From Dehalococcoidia bacterium (GTDB lineage Bacteria; Chloroflexota; Dehalococcoidia; Lucifugimonadales; UBA3495): a stretch of DNA of 64,000 nt. A model generated the notes under the pieces. It searched no databases. It was not told the origin of the DNA and saw only the letters and a program-made list of their open reading frames with translations. Within the stretch, counting starts at the first letter, position 1, and each line of letters begins with the position of its first letter. The stretch is taken from the NCBI GenBank assembly GCA_021295965.1, contig JAGWBI010000006.1, forward strand, positions 1,005 to 65,004, read 5' to 3'. The translations under genes and the position numbers were made by a program. Below, one piece after another: positions 57,160 through 64,000 of this stretch.

Positions 57160-57732
57160 ATGGCTATGGAAACTGAAAACCAGTTCCAGCTCCGTAAGGA
57201 CAAGTTGATTGAAGCCGTACTCTATCTGAGCGAACGCTCCGCCGACGACCCCAACTTCGGCGTCATCAAGCTGGTCCACCTGCTCTACTACGCTGATTGT
57301 GCCACTTTCTTGAAACGCGGCTCGCCCGTCACCGGCGTCACCTATCTGCACTTCCCCCACGGCCCCTACCCGGAGCATTGGTACCAGATCCGGCGGGAGA
57401 TGCAGGCGGCCGGCGACGTGGAGGTAGTGTACGAGGACAACGATGACGGCCATCGCCGCTACCGGATGTTGCCTAAGCGCACCGTCAAGCCGGAAGTGCT
57501 TACTGCTGAGGAATGCGCCATCCTGGATGAGCAGCGGGAGCGCTTCGCGCTTTTTAACACCGCCGGCATCTCCGAACATTCACGCCATGAATTGGGCTGG
57601 CGCGACACCGAAGATGGGGAACCCATAACTTACGATACTGCTGGAATGATCGCTCTGCCGTTGAGCGCCAACGCCATCAGGCGGGGTCGAAAGATAGCCG
57701 ATGACATCGCCAAACGACGCAAATCTGTGTGA
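57160..57732 (+). CDS. Panacea/SocA-like antitoxin-family protein (DUF4065-like)
   Basis: KDKLIEAVLYLSERSADDPNFGVIKLVHLLYYADCATFLKRGSPVTGVTYLHFPHGPYPEHWYQI. Confidence 0.85.
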   Translation: MAMETENQFQLRKDKLIEAVLYLSERSADDPNFGVIKLVHLLYYADCATFLKRGSPVTGVTYLHFPHGPYPEHWYQIRREMQAAGDVEVVYEDNDDGHRRYRMLPKRTVKPEVLTAEECAILDEQRERFALFNTAGISEHSRHELGWRDTEDGEPITYDTAGMIALPLSANAIRRGRKIADDIAKRRKSV

Positions 57733-58006
57733 TGTACGAGAGACCGACCAGTTTGCCGCCGACTGGCAGCGCGGCGTCCGTATTCCGGCCGGCGGCTGCC
57801 TGACACTCCTGTCGATTTGTACTCACTCCCATTTCCTCGCCTCGTCGGTCCACCCATTATAGAACTTTGGTACTCCGTTGTTGAGGACGACCGCGCTGTG
57901 TATCTGGAATCCGTCCTGCGAGTTGCGCCCAACTAACCTGTCCGCGATACTACGCTGTGATACGATACTTGAAGAGTAGCAGCACAACCTTACGGACGCC
58001 ATCTTT

Positions 58007-59392
58007 ATGACCACCCACCAACACTCCCGCCATCTGCACGCCCACGACGCCCACGGTGACGGCGACCACGAGAGCATCCACGACCACGGGCATCGCCATC
58101 ACGGCGGCCACAACGGCCACGGCCATGAGGATATGCTGGAGGTGGAACAGGCTTTCCAGCGCATCATCGGTCACTTTGACCCCTTGGATACAGTGGAACT
58201 TCCGGTGCTGGAATGCCTGGGCTTGACCCTGGCCGAGGACATCAACTCCCCCTTGGATCTGCCGCCCCTGGCCAACTCAGCCATGGATGGCTACGCCGTG
58301 CTCCACACCGACATTGCCCACGCCAACGGCGCCCCGCCAACCCTCTCCGTCATCTCGGCAGTGGCCGCCGGGCAGGTATCCGACCAAACCGTCACCGCCG
58401 GCAACGCCATCCGCATCATGACCGGCGCGCCCGTGCCGGCCGGCGCCGATACCGTGGTGCCCTTTGAGGAAACGGACGAGATGGACCGGCGCCGCAATGG
58501 GCAGCCTCTCAACGAAATCGAGATCCGCAAAGCCCTGCCCCTGGGCAGCAACGTGCGCCCCGCCGGCGAGGACGTGCACTCCGGCGAACTGGTGCTGCCC
58601 ACCGGAACGGTGGTGCGCCCCGCCGAAGCCGGCGTTATGGCCTCTTTGGGTCTGAGCAAAGCCAGGGTGATCCGCCGGCCGGTGGTGGCCGTGCTGTCCA
58701 CCGGAGACGAACTCACCACCGCGGGCGACCCGCTGACCCCCGGCCACATCTACGACAGCAACAGCAGCAGTGTCGCCGCCGCCGTCATTGCGGCCGGTGG
58801 CGTTCCCCGGATCATCGGTATCGCCCGGGACAACCTGGACGATCTGCACCGCTGCATCGACACCGCAGCCGACGCCGACCTGCTGGTAACTTCGGCCGGC
58901 GTGTCCAAGGGCGACTACGATATGGTCAAGGACGTCCTGGAGCAGCGGGGCGACATGAACTTCTGGTCGGTGCGGATGCGGCCCGCCAAACCGCTGGCCT
59001 TCGGCCTGTTGCATCGCAATGGCCGCAGTCCTCTGCCCCTCCTCGGTTTGCCCGGCAACCCGGTGAGCGCCCTGCTGGCCTTTGAGATGTTCGGACGGCC
59101 CGCAGTGCGCCGAATGCTCGGTCGGGATCTGCTGGCGCGCCCGATGGTGGAAGGTGTGTTGACCGGCCCCATATACAACAGCGACGGTCGCCGGGTGTAC
59201 GCGCGGGTGGAGGTCGAAAGACGCGACGGAGCCTGGTTCGCCACTCCCACCGGGCCCCAGGGTTCCAATATTCTTACTTCCCTGTCCCGTGCCAACGGAT
59301 TGGCGATTTGCCCGTCCGACCTGACCCGAAAAGAGGCCGGGCAGGCCGTTAAAATTATTATGCTGGACTGGAACGAAGAGGTTGAACTATGA
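58007..59392 (+). CDS. moeA: Molybdopterin molybdotransferase MoeA with His-rich N-terminal extension
   Basis: NSAMDGYAVLHTD; IMTGAPVPAGADTVVPFE; LLVTSAGVSKGDYDMVKDVL; GLPGNPVSALLAFEMF; N-terminus HQHSRHLHAHDAHGDGDHESIHDHGHRHHGGHNGHGHEDM. Confidence 0.95.
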   Translation: MTTHQHSRHLHAHDAHGDGDHESIHDHGHRHHGGHNGHGHEDMLEVEQAFQRIIGHFDPLDTVELPVLECLGLTLAEDINSPLDLPPLANSAMDGYAVLHTDIAHANGAPPTLSVISAVAAGQVSDQTVTAGNAIRIMTGAPVPAGADTVVPFEETDEMDRRRNGQPLNEIEIRKALPLGSNVRPAGEDVHSGELVLPTGTVVRPAEAGVMASLGLSKARVIRRPVVAVLSTGDELTTAGDPLTPGHIYDSNSSSVAAAVIAAGGVPRIIGIARDNLDDLHRCIDTAADADLLVTSAGVSKGDYDMVKDVLEQRGDMNFWSVRMRPAKPLAFGLLHRNGRSPLPLLGLPGNPVSALLAFEMFGRPAVRRMLGRDLLARPMVEGVLTGPIYNSDGRRVYARVEVERRDGAWFATPTGPQGSNILTSLSRANGLAICPSDLTRKEAGQAVKIIMLDWNEEVEL

Positions 59393-60006
59393 CCACCACA
59401 ATTGCCGGCGATAGCCGGCTCGCCAGAACGGAGTATCGCTTCAGCCTGGAGCGCCTTGAAGAGCTGAACCGCTCGGCGATCCCGCTGTTGCTTGCCCGTC
59501 TCAACACTGCTTGCCCGTCTTATGGCAAAACGCCGGCAGATGTTGCAAGCCCGGCGGACCTGGTTGACGAAATCAACGCCCATTGCGGCGGTGATGACAA
59601 CTTCATCAATCCTTCAATGCCATTGCAGGAAATACTCTTCCGCACCCTTCTCTTGCAGGCCGGCCAGCCAATGACTCTTGCCGACCTCTACGAAGAGTTG
59701 ACCGAGCGGCGGTCGTCCCCCGTTCGTCCGATATCGGTGACCCTCGGTGGGCTGGCCCGCGTCCTGGACCACGATGTCTTCTACGGTTTCGCCGCCGTCC
59801 CCGTGGAGCAGACCGAACCGGAAGAACCCCTGTTGCCAATGCTCGGGGCCGCTCCGGACGATGATCCCGGTCTTCCAGGAGACGTGGTATCCGCCGTCGT
59901 CAGAGACTTGGACGACGACGACGATGTCGATCTGTTCGACGACGATGATGACGACGAAGTGGATGACCCGTTCGACGATGACGATGAAGCTGACACCGAG
60001 GACTGA
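59389..60006 (+). CDS. Hypothetical protein with poly-Asp/Glu C-terminal tail
   Basis: ATGA overlap with moeA stop; tail DLDDDDDVDLFDDDDDDEVDDPFDDDDEADTED. Confidence 0.7.
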   Translation: MTTTIAGDSRLARTEYRFSLERLEELNRSAIPLLLARLNTACPSYGKTPADVASPADLVDEINAHCGGDDNFINPSMPLQEILFRTLLLQAGQPMTLADLYEELTERRSSPVRPISVTLGGLARVLDHDVFYGFAAVPVEQTEPEEPLLPMLGAAPDDDPGLPGDVVSAVVRDLDDDDDVDLFDDDDDDEVDDPFDDDDEADTED

Positions 60007-60079
60007 TAGCAACTTCGGATGCGCCTTCTCTCGACACACCGCTCTGCCCTGACACGCAACCTGACTACGGCGAGGGTAT

Positions 60080-60814
60080 GTGATGACTGCAACGGGAATC
60101 CAAATCGCCATGCTGCCCTACGTCGAGCGCGGCGCAATCGACTACGCCAGTCTGGACTATAACCCCGACGAACCAGAGCCGATGCCGGACGCAATGGAGC
60201 AGGAATTCGTCGTACAGGAAATCCTCGGCATAATGCACAGCCGGTTCACCGGCTTTAAGACGCGACCGGACGTCTTCCTCAGCAGCAACACCATCCTCTG
60301 CCATGACCCGACCAACCTCAACGTCCGTCGCCAGCCCGACATCTATCTGGCTTTCGGCGTTGACCAGGCCGCCATCCGCCGTCGCAAACTCTATCTGCCC
60401 TGGGAGGCCGGCAAACCCCCCGATCTGGCGCTGGAAGTGGGGTCCGAAAGCACCGGCTCGGAGGACACCATAGTCAAACCCCGGGTGTACGCCGCCATTG
60501 GCATTTCCGAGTACTGGCGATTTGACCCCAGCGGCGGTGACCATCACGGAGAACCGATGTCGGGATGGGTTCTGCGCCATGGCGAGTATCAGCCCGTTGA
60601 GCTCACCACCGAACCCGACGGCATCCTGAAGGGCTACAGCGATCTGATGGGGCTGTACCTGTGCTGGGACGAGGGCTGGCCCCGCTTCTACGATCCGGCA
60701 GCTGAAACTTACCTGGAAAACTGGCGACAGGAGCGGGCTTCGTTTGAGGCAACTTTGGCCGACCGTGAGGCCAGAATCCGGGAACTGGAAGACAAGCTGC
60801 GCCGCCGCCGATAG
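60080..60814 (+). CDS. Uma2 family endonuclease-like protein (DUF820)
   Basis: RPDVFLSSNTILCHDPTNLNVRRQPDIYLAF; PDLALEVGSESTGSEDTIVKPRVYAAIGISEYWRFDPSG. Confidence 0.87.
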   Translation: MMTATGIQIAMLPYVERGAIDYASLDYNPDEPEPMPDAMEQEFVVQEILGIMHSRFTGFKTRPDVFLSSNTILCHDPTNLNVRRQPDIYLAFGVDQAAIRRRKLYLPWEAGKPPDLALEVGSESTGSEDTIVKPRVYAAIGISEYWRFDPSGGDHHGEPMSGWVLRHGEYQPVELTTEPDGILKGYSDLMGLYLCWDEGWPRFYDPAAETYLENWRQERASFEATLADREARIRELEDKLRRRR

Positions 60815-60887
60815 TCGGGCGAGAAACCTACGCCTGCTATAATGCCTCCGTAGCGCAGCAGTTTTGACCGAGGCAGGAGGTTTCACC

Positions 60888-61658
60888 ATGCGGTTGGAAG
60901 GTAAGGTAGCGTTGATCAGCGGCGCGGCTAGCGGCGTGGAGGGCCAGTTGATGGGCTTCGGCGGCGCGGCGGCCCGGATGTTCTGCCAGGAAGGGGCCAA
61001 GGTCGTCCTGGGTGACATCAACGTCGAAAACGGCCAGCGTACCGCTGAGCAGATCCGCGCCGCCGGCGGCGACGCTATATTCGTCAAGCTGGACGTCACC
61101 AATGAGCAGGACTGGATCGACGCCGTGGCCGCCACCGTGTCCGCATATGGCAAGCTAAACGTACTGGTCAACAACGCCGGCACCGGCGCCCGCTACACCG
61201 TGGAAGAGACCACCGAAGAGGCCTGGGACGGACAGATCGACGTCCACGCCAAGGGGACCTTCCTCGGCACCAAGTACGCCATCCCTGAGATGCTCAAAGA
61301 AGGCGGCGGCTCTATCGTCAACATCTCTTCAATCTATGGCCTGGTGGGCAGCCCAACTTCCACCGCCTATCACGCCGCCAAAGGCGCGATCCGACTCCTC
61401 ACCAAGTCAACCGCCATGCAATACGCCGGCGACAACATCCGCGCCAACTCCGTCCACCCCGGCTACTGCCACACGCCCCTGACCACCCGCAGCTACGAAA
61501 ACGAACGCTACTTCGACTGGATCCAGGAGCGCATTCCTGTGGGTCGGGTGGGCAACGCCGACGACATCGCCTACGGCATCGTGTTCCTCGCCTGCGACGA
61601 ATCGTCCTTTATGACCGGCTCCGAACTGGTCATCGACGGCGGCACCACGGCACAGTAG
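60888..61658 (+). CDS. SDR family oxidoreductase
   Basis: GKVALISGAASGVEGQLMGFGGAAARMF; NNAGTGARY; YHAAKGAIRLLTKS. Confidence 0.94.
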   Translation: MRLEGKVALISGAASGVEGQLMGFGGAAARMFCQEGAKVVLGDINVENGQRTAEQIRAAGGDAIFVKLDVTNEQDWIDAVAATVSAYGKLNVLVNNAGTGARYTVEETTEEAWDGQIDVHAKGTFLGTKYAIPEMLKEGGGSIVNISSIYGLVGSPTSTAYHAAKGAIRLLTKSTAMQYAGDNIRANSVHPGYCHTPLTTRSYENERYFDWIQERIPVGRVGNADDIAYGIVFLACDESSFMTGSELVIDGGTTAQ

Positions 61659-61679
61659 GGGCGAATAATCATTCGCCCC
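61655..61679. repeat. GTAGGGGCG-AATAATCATT palindrome; overlaps SDR stop codon
   Basis: gtaggggcgaataatcattcgcccc; TAG stop of SDR is inside the unit. Confidence 0.9.
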
Positions 61680-61706
61680 GTTCCCACGGTATTGGAAGCC
61701 TCCATC

Positions 61707-62174
61707 ATGGCCGTATCCAAAGACCGCGTGCTGTTCAAGGAACACGGCGTCCTGGTCACCTACGAGCGGTTCATCGAGCCGGAAGGCAGAGAGTACCGCA
61801 TCGAGGACATCCTCGCGGTGGAGATGGAAGTCGTCGAAGAGGAAAGAGACCGGCCGCCCATTCGCTGGTGGCGCACCGTGGGCGGCGCCTCCATCATCGG
61901 AATAATCGTCGCGTTTTTAGGTGGTTTCGCCGGCTTCGCGCTCACCGCCGGCATCATGATCGTCCTGGCCGGCGTAGCGGTAACCTGGTGGAGCAGCCGC
62001 ATTCGCTCCACCAAGTTCAAGGTGTACCACGTTATCGTCACCCTGCCCACTCGCCGGGAAGACCGCCAGGAACACCGCATCATCTCATCCACCAGTCGCT
62101 TCTTCAGCGAACGCCTGAAAGTGGCGTTGGAACGTGCGATTATCGAGCGCCCGGCCAGATACGAGCGTCGTTAG
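61707..62174 (+). CDS. DUF6232-like membrane protein
   Basis: DRVLFKEHGVLVTYERFIEPEGREYRIEDILAVEMEVVEEERDRP followed by two TM segments. Confidence 0.7.
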   Translation: MAVSKDRVLFKEHGVLVTYERFIEPEGREYRIEDILAVEMEVVEEERDRPPIRWWRTVGGASIIGIIVAFLGGFAGFALTAGIMIVLAGVAVTWWSSRIRSTKFKVYHVIVTLPTRREDRQEHRIISSTSRFFSERLKVALERAIIERPARYERR

Positions 62175-62205
62175 GGTCGGGGTAAGGTCCCGACTACGTG
62201 GGGGA

Positions 62206-63174
62206 TCACACGTCAATCACCACCTTCCCCACCGTCGCCGCCCGCACCGCCTCGTGCGCCCCGGCCGTATCTTCCAGCGGGAAGTGCGGCCCGTCCATTC
62301 CCACCAACTCACCTGACGCCAACCAGCGGTTGGTGTCGTCCACTCCGGCGGCTTTGGCCTCCTCCGGCATGTCGTACACCAGCACGTGCCGCACGTTGAC
62401 GTTGCTCACCGGAAACTCAAAGGGCGGCGCCGGCCCGTCCCCTGCGGCGTAGATTGTGATGCTCCCGGAGCGCTTGATGATCCGCTGGCTCACGGCAAAG
62501 TTCCCCGAGTAGTCAACCTCCACGATCAGATCAACGCCCTCCCCGTCGGTCAGTTCCAGTATTCGCGCCGCTGTATCCTCGGTGCGGTAGTTCACCGTGT
62601 GATGCGCTCCGGCCTGCTTGGCTATCTCAGCCTTGGCATCCCCGCTCACCGTGCTGATGATGTTGCTCGCCCCTCCGATCCGCGCCATCTGCAACGCCAT
62701 GTTGCCCACCGCGCCCGCCCCGCCGGGCACCAGCACCGTCTTCCCTTCCACCGGCCCGTCGGCGAACACGCACCGATGCGCCGTCAACGCCGGCACGCCC
62801 AGTCCGGCCCCCAGCGCAAAGTCCACGTTGTCGGGCATCCGTATCGCCCGTATCGACGGCTGTACCGTGTACTCGGCGGCGGTGCCAAATGCCCGCCCGA
62901 TCTGCGACTGGTACACCCAGACCCGCTCTCCGACCCTGCTCTCCGGCACGCCCGCGCCGACCATATCAATGACGCCCGCGCCGTCCTGGTTGGGAATGAT
63001 GCGCGGGAAGTTGATCCGTGCCGTTGAACCCTGCCGCCGCTTCCAGTCGGACGGGTTCACCCCGGACGTAACCACCCGCACCCGCACCTCGCCAGGACCC
63101 GGCTCCGGGTCCGGCATCTCCCCCACCTGCAACACCGAAGCGTCACCATTCTCCTCATACCAAACCGCTCGCAT
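62206..63174 (-). CDS. NADPH:quinone reductase-like zinc-independent MDR oxidoreductase
   Basis: MRAVWYEENGDASVLQVGEMPDPEPGPGEVRVRV; VLVPGGAGAVGNMALQMARIGGA. Confidence 0.94.
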   Translation of the reverse strand: MRAVWYEENGDASVLQVGEMPDPEPGPGEVRVRVVTSGVNPSDWKRRQGSTARINFPRIIPNQDGAGVIDMVGAGVPESRVGERVWVYQSQIGRAFGTAAEYTVQPSIRAIRMPDNVDFALGAGLGVPALTAHRCVFADGPVEGKTVLVPGGAGAVGNMALQMARIGGASNIISTVSGDAKAEIAKQAGAHHTVNYRTEDTAARILELTDGEGVDLIVEVDYSGNFAVSQRIIKRSGSITIYAAGDGPAPPFEFPVSNVNVRHVLVYDMPEEAKAAGVDDTNRWLASGELVGMDGPHFPLEDTAGAHEAVRAATVGKVVIDV

Positions 63175-63194
63175 ATCTACATCTCCCTAAATCT

Positions 63195-63222
63195 GTAGGG
63201 GCGAATAATCATTCGCCCCTAC
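63195..63222. repeat. GTAGGGGCG-AATAATCATT palindrome (AATAAT core)
   Basis: gtaggggcgaataatcattcgcccctac. Confidence 0.95.
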
Positions 63223-63267
63223 CCGCATTCGCGCCGATTGCTGATCGGAACGCTATCTTACCTTTGC

Positions 63268-64000
63268 TCAGTGCGCCACCGGGCTCGGCGCGAACCCGCC
63301 GTAGCGCGGATACTGCGAGCAGATGAACTCCAGGTACGACGGCTGCCCGGCATCGTTGGCTGCCAGCGCCCGTTGCAGCGCCGGAACCACGTCCGACGGC
63401 TCGGTGACCCGCTCCGTGTACAACCCCATCTCGGCGATGGCCCGCGACATATTCACGTCCTCCGGCCCCAGCACCCGGTGGGTGTACGGGTCGTGTCCGT
63501 CGCCCCAGAACCCGGGGCCGTAGCCGGCGAACCCGCCGTTGGCCACGTGCGCCACGGTGATGCCAAGGCCCTGCCGCACCGGAACCTCCAGGTTACCCAG
63601 CATGTAGCCCACGCCGGCGTCGCCCGTCACCGCCACCGACTGCCGCTCCGGATAGGCCAGCTTGGCCGCCATGGCCCCGGCGAGCCCGAACCCCAGCGTG
63701 GAGATGTTGCCCCAGCCCAGGAACCCCCGCGGTATCAGCGTGTCGTACACCGTGCTCAGCTGGTCTCGCGTGTTCCCGGAATCGTGCGTCACGAACGAGT
63801 TCTGCGGGTCCAGCACCTTCATCATGTCGCCGAACACCCGGTACGGATTGATCGGCGTGTCGCTGGACGCCATCGCCTCCCGGTACTCGGCCAGCCCGGC
63901 GTCGCGAGTTTCGCGAACCTCGGCCACCACGTTGCCGGCGGCCCGACCCGCCCCATCCGTGCGGCGCGAAACCTCGTCGGCCAGCGCCTGCAGCGTGTAC
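63268..64000 (-). CDS. Thiamine pyrophosphate-dependent enzyme, C-terminal part (continues past right edge)
   Basis: LGFGLAGAMAAKLAYPERQSVAVTGDAGVGYMLGNLEVPVRQGLGITVAHVANGG; frame open to window end. Confidence 0.88.
   Translation of the reverse strand, partial: YTLQALADEVSRRTDGAGRAAGNVVAEVRETRDAGLAEYREAMASSDTPINPYRVFGDMMKVLDPQNSFVTHDSGNTRDQLSTVYDTLIPRGFLGWGNISTLGFGLAGAMAAKLAYPERQSVAVTGDAGVGYMLGNLEVPVRQGLGITVAHVANGGFAGYGPGFWGDGHDPYTHRVLGPEDVNMSRAIAEMGLYTERVTEPSDVVPALQRALAANDAGQPSYLEFICSQYPRYGGFAPSPVAH

Noticed and set aside
59900-60003. GAC/GAT-rich simple sequence
   Set aside because: Codes for the acidic protein tail; not a separate element.

Overview
GC-rich bacterial chromosome window with gene content suggestive of Chloroflexota (Dehalococcoidia/SAR202-like; this is inference). 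There are about 60 supportable CDSs and no rRNA, CRISPR array or convincing tRNA. Housekeeping genes: typA/bipA, recG, DAK2/DegV pair, nfo, pgpA, ybeY, pheS, pheT, moeA. Catabolic and redox genes: GMC, Gfo/Idh/MocA, SDRs, MDRs, amidase, VOC proteins, MaoC, TPP enzymes, acetylxylan-esterase-like pair. Most interesting observations: (1) an AhpD-like gene at 44533..45099 (-) whose reading frame crosses an in-frame TGA exactly at the second catalytic Cys (CRY-[TGA]-AVAHGG), with a hairpin just downstream: a probable selenoprotein split by ORF callers. It lies near a UGSC-family (Cys-form) protein. (2) A DUF4258 + DUF2283/PD-(D/E)XK-like pair inserted between pheS and pheT, plus a Panacea-type gene right after pheT. 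(3) An all-minus accessory island at 20000..23579 with Vsr, HNH nuclease, ASCH-like protein, a frameshifted PIN-GNAT-EVE/ASCH-like protein and a truncated C5-methyltransferase whose catalytic PCQ reads PRQ. (4) Two dispersed paralogous membrane proteins with different 12-nt tandem-repeat tails. (5) Several families of dispersed palindromic repeats, including two that share GTAGGGGCG arms but have different cores. Product names come from motif recognition only; no database search was run.
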